A stretch of DNA of 64,000 nt from Papio anubis (GCF_008728515.1 NC_044981.1:5012538-5076537), one strand, 5' to 3'; shown: positions 10,877 to 22,544, counted from the first letter of the stretch. Notes: generated by a model not told the origin, from the letters alone. Numbers and translations are program-made.

Positions 10877-11180
10877 TTTTGTTTTATTTTATTTCTTGAG
10901 ATGATACCTCGTTCTGTCACCCAAGTTGGAGTGTAGTGGCGTGATCTCGGCTCACTGCAACCTGTGCCTCCCGGGTTCAAGCGATTCTTCTGCCTCAGCC
11001 TCCCGAGTAGCTGGAACTATAGGCGTGTGCCACCATGTCTGGCTAATTTTTTTGTATTTTTAGTACAGACAGGGTTTCACCATATTGGCTAGGTTGGTCT
11101 TGATCCCCTGACCTCCTGATCCACCCACCTCGACCTCCCAAAGTGGCAGGATTATAGGTGTAAGCCACCGCGCCCGGCCA
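10877..11180 (-). mobile_element. AluS-type SINE with 17 bp target-site duplication
   Basis: Reverse Alu whose tail is a (TTTTG/TTTTA)n run. A 17 bp exact duplication, ggaatgaaactatttta, lies at 10860-10876 and 11181-11197 and defines both edges. Confidence 0.94.
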
Positions 11181-11197
11181 GGAATGAAACTATTTTA

Positions 11198-14100
11198 ATG
11201 GATCTCAAAGAGTCCGAAATTGTGGGCAGCTAGCAGAGGTTCCCATCTCACAAGCCTTCTGTTCCCTCTGCAGGAATGAGTCCTTTTTGAATGGACACAC
11301 GGGTTAAGGCAGAGGTTCCTACTGAGGTCTGTGCACTGGAGTCACGGGGTCTGCTCTGTAGGACCTGGGTGGCCCAGCCCCACCTGTGGAATTTTTCCTT
11401 ATGGAGGTAACTGGGGGGTGGGGGCACGCATGTCATCGCTTCCTTGCTTCTGACTAGCGTCCCTGAATGAGAAGCAGTGCTCATCTACGGGGATTCAGGC
11501 TGAGCACTTATTTTTTGAGTATTGCCTGGCTTTCCTCCCCCTCCACCCCTGCCCTGCAATGGAGTGCATACTTTTCCAAAAAACAAAAAACCAGGGTAGC
11601 GATTTTCCTACCAGGTGCACTTTGGGTACAGTTCTTCCAGAAGGTAGGGCCATGGACTACAAAACCAGGGGACAGAAGTGCCTTTGCACCCTATGGTGTT
11701 CCTATAGGATGCTATTGCCTGCTACACTGCTAGCTGAAGGCAGGGAATATCTTCCTGTCTTCTATACATACACCTGTACTTTATAGGGGAGCTGGGTTTT
11801 ATGGGTGATTTCTATCTGCTGCTCTAGACCACTGCTCAGGGTGGAGAGACAGTTATAAAACAGGAGACAGGTAGCTATCTCCCATCACACTTACACATCC
11901 ACCCTCTCCGCCCCTGATGGTCAGTGCAGAGAAGGCCACATGGGGACAGTGGATATCAACAGTGCCAGCCAGTAGCCAGGAGTCCCCTGGGGCTGGCACT
12001 GCAGCATTGCACAACAGAGCCTCCTCGAGACAAAAGCATCCAAACAGTCAGCATACCATGTTACATGTCACCACCGCTGCAACTGTCACCAGGCCCTTCT
12101 GGGAACTGGGCAGAACTCAGGGCCCAAACATCACGTCAGAGGAAGACCTGGCATTTCCCTGGGATGGCGACAACAGAGCCCAGGCAAACTGCCAGAGGTC
12201 ATGTCCTATCAGAGGTCACACTCCCGCATCTGGGGAGAGACCAAAGCTCAGCTGCATGTCTTTCCCTGAACTCTGCTTCACGCCACCAAAACCACAGCGG
12301 CAAGGCCAGAATCCTGGCTGCTCTACAATTAACTACAAGGTGATGCAAATGTGAGGCTGATCCTTCCTGGGATGTGTCCGGGGAATGAGCAAGTTCTTGA
12401 TGGTGTGTTTACCGCCTGCTCTGGGGGATATATATCTTTGACAAACTTTCTGGGGGCTATCAGGCTGCCTCTATTTTACCCCTCCAGGGACACCTTTTTT
12501 AAAAGTCAACTTGAACCAGTTCTGGTTTTGATATTTGCTTTAACAGAATATAATTGAGCAGGGAAGCTCAGCAGAAACCTGCGGAAAAAGGCACATCCCG
12601 AGCCTGCTCGCCCAGCCCAGATGACTTGTATACAGAGACAGGAATATTGACTGCCTCTTTGGTTTTGCTTGTTGCCTTCCCCCGGTGATGACTGACAACA
12701 CCCTGCTTGGCTGGAGAGTACAGAGAATAACCACCCACACTAATTCGTTTGATTCTAGAAGTTCCTGACCTTGTGGGCTTCCAGATGGGGGGTAGCATTA
12801 ATTGAGAAGTCACCACTCTGAGAGTTTCACAATCTCCAGAGCAACAAACACAGCAGAACCCAAGTTAAGGGTCCCACACTAGAAACGTGACACTGAGGAC
12901 TGGAAAGGGCTTCCAGAAGAGGAACCAGGAGTCACACTTTTTTTTTTTTTCTTTAAATTCAGGCTTGTAAAATGTGCTGATTACTAGCCTCCTTAAATAA
13001 GTGGTCCAGGGGAGTTTGACACTTTTGGGCGTCAAATAGTCAGGAATGAACATCCCTTGAGGAGAGACAATGAGTGCCCCTTCCCTGCTGGGCTCCTTCC
13101 TCTTGCCAACCCAGTGCTTTCCAGAAGTTTCTCTTGGACAGTCCCACATCCACCTGTTCCTGACTGCATGCCATGGCTGGTGGCAGCTGTCCTACCTCTG
13201 CCCTGATGGGCTGGCATCTGGCTCATGCAAGAAATGGTGGTGAATACCAACAGAGACCAATGAGGCCGACATCCCTGTCTGCACGGTTTCCTAGCACGTG
13301 CTCTCCTTCACGCTCAGCATCCCAGGCATCTTTCCACGTAACTGTCTCTTCCCGATGGCTGCACTATGTTCCTCTGCTCACCTTCAACAGGGAGCAGCTA
13401 CGTGATATCCACGGACTTGAAAACACATGGCCAGCAACACCCTCTCAATGGCCCAGGGCTTGGGAGCCTTCCAGGAATGATGTCATGGGCTAACAATATT
13501 GGGGTCATATGTATACCAACATACCCAACTACCTGGGCTCCCTTCTGTCTCCCCCAACCCAGAAATCAGGCTGAAGGGAACACCAACACGGTGAGAGGGA
13601 AAACATCGCCTTGAGCCACAGGGCGTGACAGGGCCTCAGCTGGAGCGGTGGGCCCAGTGCTCTGAGAATACTTGACCCCCGCCCAGCACACATATCCTCA
13701 TCCCAACCCCAGCCTCGGGAAGGCAGCAGCTCTGTTCCCAGAAGCCCTCAGGAAGAGCTGGTCATTGAGAGTGGAGGTGAGAGAGAGAACAGAGGGTGGG
13801 ACATGGGAAGTCAGCAGTGGTGGGGCAGGGGGCGGTAAGCACAGAACAGGCAGTGCCCTGGTTAACGTGAGTCACTCCCGAAGACGCTGGTCCTAGACTC
13901 TTCTGCAGGACCCCCACATGGCAGGGCCTAGGAGATGTCTGAGTATAGGTATAAGCACTTCTGGGGGAAGGGGACGCTTGGCCAGGGTAGCTAACTGACG
14001 TTCAGCTAGCATGTCCTGGTCTTGTGGTCAGAAGCTGAACAACTTCCAGCTCTTCCCAGGGCCCCTCCTTAATAAGCCGCCTTCCTCCCTTTTCCCTCCC

Positions 14101-14772
14101 CTGGGGTGCCCTGACCCCCGTCCGGCCTGGTGGGTCCCTGAAATGCTGCTCTAGCATGACCAGATTCCATTCTGAGGGGCCCAGGCTGATGGCCCACAGC
14201 AGTTCAGTATTTTGAGCGTCACCTGGAGGGTGAGGACCTCGGAGTAAGAGTTTGGGCTGTCCCTGGAAAGGAAGCCATGGTCTGTGGTGACAGGCCACGA
14301 TCAAGCAACTCACAATGCAGTTTCTCTCCAGCACTGTGCAGGGGAGATGCGCGCACAGCTGCACAGAACAGCCTGTGCTGCAAGAGATGAAGATGATGCG
14401 AATGGGAGCCTCAGACCACACCGGGGTCTGGGAGGTGGGGAGCTGGGCCTCCTGTTTTCTGGTGCCAGTCCAACTGTGGTGGCTCTTTGGTAGTCCTCTG
14501 CTCTCCCAGGGCCATAGAGAGGGCGGGCACACACTCTCTCTCAAGCAAGCTCTCCTCTCGGGTCCCTGGGACTGTCTTAGGGCATGGGGAACTGGCTGGT
14601 GGCTCCACAGCCCTAGTGTGGTTCCTGAAGCCCAGTTTACTGGATACACCTTCCAGTTAAACACCTAGAGGGAAAATAATCCACTTGCCGGGCTCCACAT
14701 ACCGGCCCAGAAGCCTCGGCCTCCACACCAGAACATGCCCACTTTTCTCCCGCAGCCGCCCCTGCTGCTCTG
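11198..14772. other. 3.6 kb Alu-free, largely unique block
   Basis: No full interspersed repeat recognised. A weak MER5A-like stretch lies near 11300-11385 (ggcagaggttcctactgagg). Open frames of 145 codons (plus, 11917-12354) and 220 codons (minus, 14002-14664) have no domain, no repeated or biased protein pattern and no visible gene context, so I treat both as chance frames in GC-richer DNA. Confidence 0.5.
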
Positions 14773-14842
14773 TCTCAGGCGATCCTCCCACCTCGGCCTC
14801 ATGAAGTGCTGGGATTACAGGCGTGAGCCGCTGCATCCAGCC
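14773..14842 (-). mobile_element. Alu 5'-end fragment
   Basis: 'gcgatcctcccacctcggcctc' to 'ggcgtgagccgctgcatccagcc' is the complement of the first 70 or so bases of an Alu left arm. The rest is missing. Confidence 0.82.
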
Positions 14843-15384
14843 TTACTTTCTAGTTTTAAGAAAATTTAGAGAAAAGGCTTCTTTCCTAGCGGACACAGTG
14901 CTTTAATGAGTTCATGTGTTCTCTGCTTCTCTGTTCTTTCTCCTCTTTTCCATTTCCCCCTTTTGCCTCTGCCTCTGACTGGCCTAAAGTGTGACTTCGG
15001 AAATATTCGTCCCTCATGGGTGAACCTCCAAGCAATAATCACCTCAATTCAGGGAGATGGGATTCAACTTTAATCACCATGATTACAAGTACGTAGCCAT
15101 TTAACAAAGGATCAACAGTGGGCAGCGGACTTCATTCTGACAGGGGCTGGCGCTCCAACCAGCAAGTGTCCCTGACCCACCTCCCTGCCCAGCTCCCTTG
15201 GCCAGCAGGGCTGAGACTGCAGTGGGTGTCAGATTTACCGGAGGGCTCTCTGCCACCCCAGAGATTATGAGTTAGTAGATCTGGGACAAGGCTGCAGACC
15301 ATGCTTCGGAAAACTGCTCCAGCTGTTCACAACTGTGCTCTGTCACCATCCCAGCACCAGCCACACTGGGCTGTCAATATACTT
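14843..15384. other. Unique sequence, no gene seen
   Basis: No recognised repeat or gene. Confidence 0.4.
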
Positions 15385-15500
15385 TGTGTGGTTTTGGTGT
15401 TTGTCTCTGACATGAGACTGTGAGCTCCCTGAAGTCAGGGGATGAGCCCATTTCATGTCCCCAGCACCCAGCAGTGCAGAGCTTCCCTCATCTCCTAGTG
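15385..15500 (+). repeat. L2 LINE 3' fragment
   Basis: 'ttgtctctgacatgagactgtgagctccctgaagtcagggga' and 'catgtccccagcacccagc' match the L2 3' text 'tgtctccccactagactgtgagctccttgagggcaggga..ccccagcgccta'. Confidence 0.65.
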
Positions 15501-16944
15501 AAACTATTCCTAAGAGTCTGGGAAGCCGGTCATTTTCATACGAGACCTGTGGGCATCTTCCTGGCCTTGCTGATGTGGCTGGTGCAGCCATGGTAAGGAG
15601 AAGGGGCCTGTGCCCCACCTTGCTGCACCTGCACGGCTGCTGAAGTCATCCCTCTACAGACACATGCTCATCACATCAACCCATGGCCCAGAAACCTCCA
15701 GTGGTTTCTAGGACGGCTCCCTCCTATGGAATCCCCATTCCCTGGCTGGGTGCCAGGCCCTCCCCCAGCTCTCCTCTCTCTTTCAAGCAACTAGGCCTGG
15801 CCTATCACTTGCTTTGGCTGCCTCGACATGGAATCTTTGGTCTAGGCAGCCAGGGTGGAGCCCATGACCCAGGCTGTGAGCAAACACCCCCATGGACCTG
15901 TCAGCTGCTCGAGCACAGTGACCCTGGCCTGTGCCCAGGGCCTCAGCCACTCTGCTGAACGAAGGAATGAATTCCAAGAGAAGGAGGCACCTGTGTAATG
16001 TTTCAGGGCAAGCCCTGGCAGAACAGGAACAAGAATCCCAGAGTGGTCGCCACATATGGAGTTGCCACAAGCCTGCAGCTGAGCCTGGCAGAGGAAGGCA
16101 GCCCTCCTAGGAGCATTCTTCATGCTGTTTAGGGACAAGATGTTCTAATGTACTCATATGAATTAGGGAACTGAGATATCGGAGGGACTTAGATCTTTTT
16201 AGGCAAAGCAAACCTTAAAGGCTTTGACGATAAGCTCAGTGAGAAAAGCTCTGGGTTTTCTTTCTGACCCCTGAATCCCACAAACTCAGCCTGCAGCAAG
16301 TGGCTTTCCTTCGGACCCATTTCTGATGTGTGTTTTGGTTCAAACAAGGTGGCTGATCTACTTCTCCCAGCATCAAGACGAAGGGACACTGACGCTGGGT
16401 CCAACCCTAAGGACCCCGCCCATTGGTGGGACAAGATCTTCCTTCTGGGCAGTTTGCAAAGATATCGCCTTTCACCACTCACATGGTTTATTTCTGAATT
16501 ACGGTAATATGTTCCTGCCACTTACCTTTGGGAACCTATTGTAGAAAGCTGCAGAGTTTACCACAAAGTTGAGCCCTTTAGATATGAAGATTATTTCCTT
16601 TATTTTTTGATAGAAGTATCCTAAGGTCTTCTGATGCAAAACAATGGCTCTTTCGGAGCTGTGCAAACGCAAGGCTTCCTCTCCCTTGGGAGACAGTGAT
16701 GAAAGCCCTTCACATCCTTGGCCCTTTGCTAGTGATCTGGCTAGAGCCAGGCCACGAGCACCGACTAAGTATAATGCTCAGGGGAATGGAAACAAACCCT
16801 TCAAGACCACGGGGAGATCGGCAGTGAAGTTGCTAGAAATGCTCAGATATTTGAAGAATGCAGACAGCAGGCAGATCACGGCCAAGAGAAATGCATGAAA
16901 AAGCAACTGCAGTACAGTGCAAGAATGATTCTGTACAGCAGCCA
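15501..16944. other. Mostly unique block with a second L2-like trace
   Basis: 15905-15985 (gagcacagtgaccctggcct .. ctgctgaacgaaggaatgaat) resembles the L2 terminal region ending 'ttgttgaatgaatgaa'. The rest is unrecognised and contains only short unsupported open frames. Confidence 0.4.
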
Positions 16945-17913
16945 CACCCAAGGGAATGAAAACATGCGCCTCAGAAACGTGCAGATCTTATCACAGCAAC
17001 ACAGTTCACAACAGCCAAGAAGTGAAAACAGCCCAAAGACATATTAACTGAAGAACAAATAAATAAAATGTGGTATATTCATAAAATGGAATATTATTTA
17101 GCCACAAAAACGAACGAGGTTCAGATACATGCTATAAGGATGAACCTTGAAAATATTATGCTAACTGATAAAAGCCAAACACGAAAGGCCACATACTGTA
17201 TGATTCAATTTATATGAAATATCCAGAATAGGCCAATACACAGAGACAGAAGGCAGGTTAGTGGCTGGGGATGGGTAGGCCAGTGGGAGGGAATGTGGAG
17301 CAACTGCCAATGAGTACGGGGTTTCTTTCTGGGGTGCTGAAAATGTTTTAAAATTGATTGTAGTGATGCTGGCACAACTCTGAATATACTAAAAACCAGT
17401 GAATAATATATTTTATTGATTTATTTATTTTTCTGAGACAGAGTCTCACTCTGTTACCCAGGCACGATCTTGGCTCACTGCAACCTCTGCCTCCCAGGTT
17501 CAAGCAATTCTCCTGTCTCAACATCCCAAGTAGCTGGGTCTTCAGGCACCTGACACCACACCCGGCTAATTTTTGTATTTTTAGTAGAGACAGGGTTTCA
17601 CCATCTTGGCCAGGCTGGTCTCAAACTTCTGACCTTAAGTGATCTGCCCACGTCAGCCTCCCAAAGTACTGGGATTATAGGCATGTGCCACCGCACCCAG
17701 CCTCTTTTTGTATTTTTTGTGGAGATAGGGTTTTGTCATGTTACCCAGGATGGTCTCAAACTCCTGGGCTCAAGTGATCCACCCACCTCGGCCTCTCACA
17801 TGTACTGCAATTACAGCATAAGCCACCGTGCCTGGCTGAATAATATACTTTAAATGGGTGAATTTTAAGGTATGTGAATTCTCAATAAAGATGTTAAAAA
17901 TACAGGTTAAAAA
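16945..17913 (+). mobile_element. L1M-type LINE 3' end, split by a trimeric Alu
   Basis: 'aaaatgtggtatattcataaaatggaatattatttagcc', 'gatgaaccttgaaaatatta', 'tgtatgattcaatttatatgaaat', 'acggggtttctttctggggt' and 'gaatatactaaaaaccagtga' run in the order of the L1M ORF2 end and 3' UTR. After the Alu, 'actttaaatgggtgaatttt..gtatgtgaattctcaataaag' completes the 3' end. Only the distal 0.55 kb of the LINE is present. Confidence 0.88.
17411..17836 (-). mobile_element. Trimeric Alu (left-left-right) inside an L1
   Basis: Reading + strand: T-rich tail, complement of a right arm, complement of a left arm to about 17701, then a second complete left-arm complement with its own A-rich linker (17702-17836). 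The whole compound is flanked by one 11 bp exact duplication, tgaataatata (17400-17410 and 17837-17847), interrupting L1 text. This suggests one insertion of a three-monomer Alu rather than two independent events. Part of the right arm is deleted. Confidence 0.78.
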
Positions 17914-17954
17914 GTCATTAAAGATTTTGCAATTATAGCCCCAATACTGTCTAG

Positions 17955-18575
17955 ACTTGTGCTACTCTATTGGACATGTGGCTATTTAGCACTTGAAATA
18001 TGGCTGGTCCAAACAGAGATGTTCTATAAGTATAAAATACAGACTGGGTTTCAAAGACTTAGTAAGAAAAAAAGCAAAATATCTTAATTTTTTTGTTTGT
18101 ATTGCTTAAATGGCAATATTTTAAATATACTGGGTTAAAGAAATTATGTTATTCGAATTAATTTTGTCTGTTCTTTTTTGCTTTTTAAAATGTGGCAACT
18201 TGGCTGGGCGCAGTGGCTCACGCCTGTAATCCTAGCACTTTGGGAGGCTGAGGCGGGCGGATCACAAGGTCAGGAGATCGAGACCATCCTGGCTAACTCG
18301 GTGAAACCCCGTCTCTACTAAAAAAAATACAAAAAATTAGCTGGGCCTGGTGGCGGGCGCCTGTAGTCCCAGCTACTTGGGAGGCTGAGGTAGGAGAATG
18401 GCGTGAACCCGGGAGGCGGAGCTTGCAGTGAGCCAAGATTGCGCCACCGCACTCCAGCCTGGGTGACAGAGTGAGACTCCGTCTCAAAAAAAAAAAAAAA
18501 AAAAATGTGGCAACTAGACAATTACACATATAGCTTGCATTTATAGCTTATGTTATTTTTCTAACGGACACTGTG
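17955..18575 (+). mobile_element. DNA-transposon fossil split by an AluY
   Basis: 'gctactctattggacatgtggctatttagcacttgaaatatggct' and 'tttctaacggacactgtg' recall the widespread mammalian element with inverted ends of the type cagcgctgtccaatagaa / ttctattggacagcgctg. I cannot name the family with certainty. The element is interrupted at 18201 and resumes at 18502. No transposase is visible. Confidence 0.65.
18202..18501 (+). mobile_element. AluY-type SINE with 14 bp target-site duplication
   Basis: Complete Alu with Y-type text (atcacaaggtcaggagatcg, gagaatggcgtgaacccggg, gcttgcagtgagcc) and a 20+ base pure poly-A. The exact duplication aaaatgtggcaact lies at 18187-18200 and 18502-18515. It sits inside the DNA transposon fossil, so it is younger than that element. 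Confidence 0.95.
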
Positions 18576-18654
18576 ATCTGTATCCTTTTTTCATTTTTAT
18601 TTATTTTTAGTTGGTTTTTAAAAACCTGTGATAAAAACAACATTGTTACATTAC

Positions 18655-18860
18655 AATTTACCATTTTTAACCCTTGCTTTTAATTTTGAAATAAATATAC
18701 ATTCACAGGAAGTTGCAAAAAATAGTAGAGGGTCCCTGTACCCTTCACCCTATTTCCTCCAATGGAGACATCCTGCCGAATTATAGGACAGCATGAATTA
18801 TAGGACAGCATGAAACCTGGAAACTGACATTTGCACCATCCTTTACAATTTTTTTGGTGG
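18655..18860 (-). mobile_element. Probable L1-derived fragment with a 17 bp tandem duplication
   Basis: 'ttttgaaataaatatacattcacaggaagttgcaaaaaatagta', 'cctgtacccttcaccctatttcc' and 'gaaactgacatttgcaccat' resemble a common antisense L1 segment. aattataggacagcatg is repeated exactly in tandem at 18779-18795 and 18796-18812. Confidence 0.45.
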
Positions 18861-20004
18861 TAGCCAAATCGGCACCTGGATGAGGAAGAGTCTGGGCAGG
18901 CAGTGGGAGAGGGTGTCTTACAGTTGTTGATTTCTCTATAAAGCAAATTTGGTTCTGCTCGGAATAACAAAAATTAAGTCAAAATCCAAACTTAGGTTTC
19001 TTACTGTCTGCAGAGAAATATTTTATAGAAGCTGCCAATAGTGAAGAGGATAGCAGTGATGACATTTATATCCTGGAAGCAGGGCACCCATCACCGCTCA
19101 CACCCTGCTCCCAGCTGTAGGTAGGGGTGACACGGAGTTGCAAAGTAAGAATGCCCTGTGGCCTTGTAGATACAAATCGCGTCCCTAGCTCAGCCCTCAC
19201 TCAGGAGTAAATGGGACTGTTGGGCTTCATAGTGGTGGAGTGCATCTCTTCGAGGAAAGTCTAAGTGACAAGGCTGCCTGGATGACAGATGGCAGATAAG
19301 AAGGAGCCACCTTTTACTTTTCCCTCTTCAGGGAAGGAAATCCTGTCTGGAGATTTCAGTGCCCCTTGTGAGGAAGTGACAGTCACAAAACAAACACGTG
19401 CATTTGGAGAAGATGCCTCCCTCTTCTTTTCCCTCATGACCATTTTGTGAACATGTCTCTTGAACCCTCTTACTGTTCTTCTGGTTTCCTCTTTGTCCAC
19501 AGTTCCCATCCATGTTCTCACACGACTCTGGATGTGAACGACTACATGGGGTATGACCAAGCTTATCAATCTCGCTTTTACTTACATCTTTTGTGTGAGG
19601 CCCCATGTCACCTGCATGACTAGGTGACGCTACCAGCAGAGACGGCCTGGGGCTTCTCTTGGGCAGCCAGTGCTTGGGCCTACGCCCTTCAAAGGCTTGA
19701 CTTTGCCTCTCCAGAGCTTCTGATGTGCTCCTTACATATGCATTTGCTCAAAAAAATGCTCAACTCCCCAAAGGACTTCTCTCCATGTGTGCACCGTCTC
19801 TGAGGGCTTAGAAGCTGCAACTAGCCACTGCCTGCACTCCAGCCATGCTTCCAGGGAATCAAGGACCACTGCACTTGATGGTGAGATCCTAGGACTGCGT
19901 CTACCTGCTCCCGCACTCAGCTGGGGATATGGGAAATAGTGGCATTGGGCTTGCGGGCTGCCCTGAGGCAACCCAGGTTTCTCCAAAGGATTGCCCTGTG
20001 TGTT
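18861..20004. other. Unique sequence, no gene seen
   Basis: Average composition. Open frames of about 90-100 codons near 19261-19606 on the minus strand overlap in two frames and show no domain. Confidence 0.45.
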
Positions 20005-20006
20005 AG

Positions 20007-20483
20007 GTTCCTAATGCTGCAGTCAAAAATTACCCCCAAGCAGGTGGCTTAGAACAACACAAACTTATTCTCTTACAGTTATGGAGGCCAGAAGTCAAAA
20101 ATCAGTTTCACTGGGTGAAAGTCCAGGTGTTGTCAGGGCTGGCTTCTTCCCGAGGCTCTGGGGAGAATCTGTTTCCTTGTCTTTTCCAGCTTGCATGGCC
20201 TCCTGCATTGCTTAGCGTGTGGTGCCTGCCTCATCCTCAGAGCAGCCACTCCGATCTCTGCTTCTGTCACGTTCTCTCCCTCAGCAGTCAAGCCTCCCTC
20301 TGCCTTCCTCTTAGAATAATAGTTGTGATTTCAGTAGGCCAATGTGGATAACCCAGGCTGATCTCCATCTTAAGATCTTCATTTGATCATACCTGTGAAG
20401 TCCCTTTTGCCATAAAATGTAACATTCACAGGTCTCGTGGATTAGGATGTGGACGCCTTTGGGGGTCATTATTCAACCTACCA
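20007..20483 (-). mobile_element. MLT1-type MaLR LTR
   Basis: Antisense LTR text: 'ggttcctaatgctgcagtcaaaaattacc', 'ggtggcttagaacaacacaaacttattctcttacagttatggaggcca' and 'ataaaatgtaacattcacagg..ggacgcctttgggggtcattattcaac'. This matches the reverse of the MLT1 family, an old nonautonomous endogenous retrovirus-like LTR. About 480 bp, with no internal coding region nearby, so a solo LTR. Confidence 0.8.
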
Positions 20484-21699
20484 TATCTTACTTTATGGCT
20501 TTGTTGAAAACAATTATTTTTAAAAATTTTAATGTACCTTACTGTAGAAAATGTGAAAATATAGCTCTAGGACTATCCTTACTCTACCAGCCACACTGAA
20601 GGGAGGGAGAAGCGAGAGCACAAAGCAGCCCAACAGGCCAAGTCAGAGAGATTCGTGCCGAGGCGAAGCAGGGGTGTGGAAGGGTGGGAAGGAAGCTGTG
20701 CTGCGGAAGTCTTTATTCAAAGTTGGTGAAGTACTTGGAATATGCTTTTCTTACAGATTATGTTCTAAATATGGATTAGGTTCCCAGCTCTGACTACAAA
20801 AACTAATTACATCTGAAATCTTTTTATTAAGAGGTACTAGAGAGAGGAATTCTGAACTGTGCAGCCCTGAATAGACTATGCTTCCCCTGTACCCACCTCA
20901 GGGCTGGGGGCAACGCTGGTGTGAGTGAGGTCTTGGGCCTGGGAGTGGGCTGCAGGGGGAATTCGGGAGAGCTTTCCTCCTGGTGGACCATGCAGGGCCT
21001 GGAGGCCAACGCTGGGATTCTGGGATTAGTGGGGCTGGAGGAGACATGGGGGCCCTGGGGATCCGGCTGACACTGGCCTCCCAAGTGAGCTTTATCTGCC
21101 AAGTAGGGGCTAGAGAGCAAGGCTGCTGCTCCCTGCTCCTCAGGCTGGGATTGCACAGGGGACCTGGGAACAGGGAGACTGGCAGCTGCCACTGCTGCTG
21201 CCCCACCGGTCCTCCGGAGTAGGGAGCCCTTCACCTTTATCACCTAGAGAACTGCAGCCACCGGGGGCACTCTGACAAGCAGACCTGGGCCCCAGTGAGG
21301 TGACAAAGAAAAATACCAATACGTCTAAGGGAATCCCGGAGTCAGAGAGAAAAAAATCAGAAAGAAATGGCTGCTTCTCAAACTGCGGAGGAGAGGACGA
21401 CAAGCGGTACGCAGGAAGAGCACTCAGAGACTCGGAACAACTAGGAAGCAATACACTTACTTATGAAATGTATGTCTAGGGAAACAGGGCTTGGTGGGAA
21501 CAACTGGTTTCCTCTTACACATAATAGTAAAAAATATATGCTTCTAATTATAAGCATTGGGCTACAGAAGACAGTCATTAAGGGCACAGAAAAGTAGAAT
21601 GGAATTTCCAAAGTGACAAAAGAAAAGAGAGATAAAAAGGGAATGAATAGTTACCTGATAAAACCATTAAAGATAAGGAAGGGAAAAGACAGAATCAAC
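20484..21699. other. Unique block, GC-richer at 20840-21300
   Basis: No recognised repeat. Open frames of 102-138 codons on the minus strand (20827-21451) overlap in different frames and are rich in Pro and Ser, as expected from chance translation of GC-rich DNA. Confidence 0.45.
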
Positions 21700-21719
21700 T
21701 AAAATACGTAATAGCATAA

Positions 21720-22190
21720 GACAGAATAAAATCAACTCCATCAGCCATAATATGAAATGTGAATGGACTAACTGGGATAGGTAACAAAACAAGACAAAAA
21801 CCCCTTAAACAAAAGTGGTAAAGGAAGACTGAAAATCAAGGGATGCGTTAAGATATACCGGATACATTTGTGGGGGAAAGTTCTGTATTAACATTTGACA
21901 AGGCAGAATTCAAACTAAATAATGAGCAACATTTACAGAAAGGATGCAGCAGTCATAAACCTGTATGCACTAAATAAGACTGTAGCTAAGCACATAAAAC
22001 CTAAATTATTAGAAATAAAAGGAGAAACTGACAAAGACAAAATGATGGTAGGGAACTTTGACATTCCTCTTTCCAAGCTGGATAGGAACAGTACATTTAA
22101 AAAGGTAATGACGGAGAATTTGAATAATACAATGGACAAACTAAATACGCTACGCACACATGTATCTCAGGGAATACATTAAAAACAAAA
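21720..22190 (+). pseudogene. Decayed L1 ORF2 endonuclease segment
   Basis: The frame at 21922-22182 (86 codons) contains INLYALN at residues 12-18 and GNFDIPLSKLD at 44-54. These align with the apurinic endonuclease region of L1 ORF2, where the conserved catalytic text is GDFN. Here the Asp and Asn positions read Asn and Asp, so the copy is catalytically dead. Upstream DNA (gaaatgtgaatggactaactgg) is also L1-like. There is no start, RT domain or 3' end: a relic of an old L1, not a host gene. Confidence 0.75.
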
Positions 22191-22198
22191 TGGTGTCT

Positions 22199-22324
22199 GG
22201 CCGGGTGCAATGGCTCACGCCTGTAATCCCAGCAGTTTGGGAGGTAAAGGCAGGAGGATCACTTGAGGCCAGGAGTTTGAGGCCAACTTGGCACCTCATC
22301 TCTTAAAAGAGAAAAAAGAAAATT
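22199..22324 (+). mobile_element. Alu left-monomer (FLAM-like) or truncated Alu
   Basis: 'ggccgggtgcaatggctcac' to 'ggccaggagtttgaggccaactt' then an A-rich tail. Only one arm is present and the end of the arm is degraded. Confidence 0.8.
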
Positions 22325-22434
22325 GTGCCTGCAAGAAAGCTCCCTCCAAAAGCAACAAAGAAAACGTTGTCTGTAAGCCATTCACAAAAATTCATCAAGG
22401 GCTAGGCCAAAAGAAAGTCTGAAAAGGTTCAAAC

Positions 22435-22515
22435 CAGTAGATATTTTAATCTCTTCTATGGTAATTGGTCTATTCAAGCTTTCTATTCCTCAGGTTAATT
22501 TACTTTTTTATTAGA
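22435..22515 (-). mobile_element. L1 ORF2 antisense fragment
   Basis: 'tttaatctcttctatggtaattggtctattcaagctttctattcctcaggtt' resembles the complement of a common L1 ORF2 segment. Confidence 0.5.
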
Positions 22516-22544
22516 TTTTCAAATTAGCTGCCACAGAGCTGTCC

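Noticed and set aside
11917..12354. 145-codon open frame with a second overlapping 139-codon frame
   Set aside because: Two long overlapping frames on the same strand indicate low stop density rather than coding. No domain is visible.
14002..14664. 220-codon minus-strand open frame, the longest in the window
   Set aside because: No domain, signal peptide, membrane segment or family resemblance; overlapping frames of similar length lie on both strands in GC-rich DNA. Treated as chance without conservation data.
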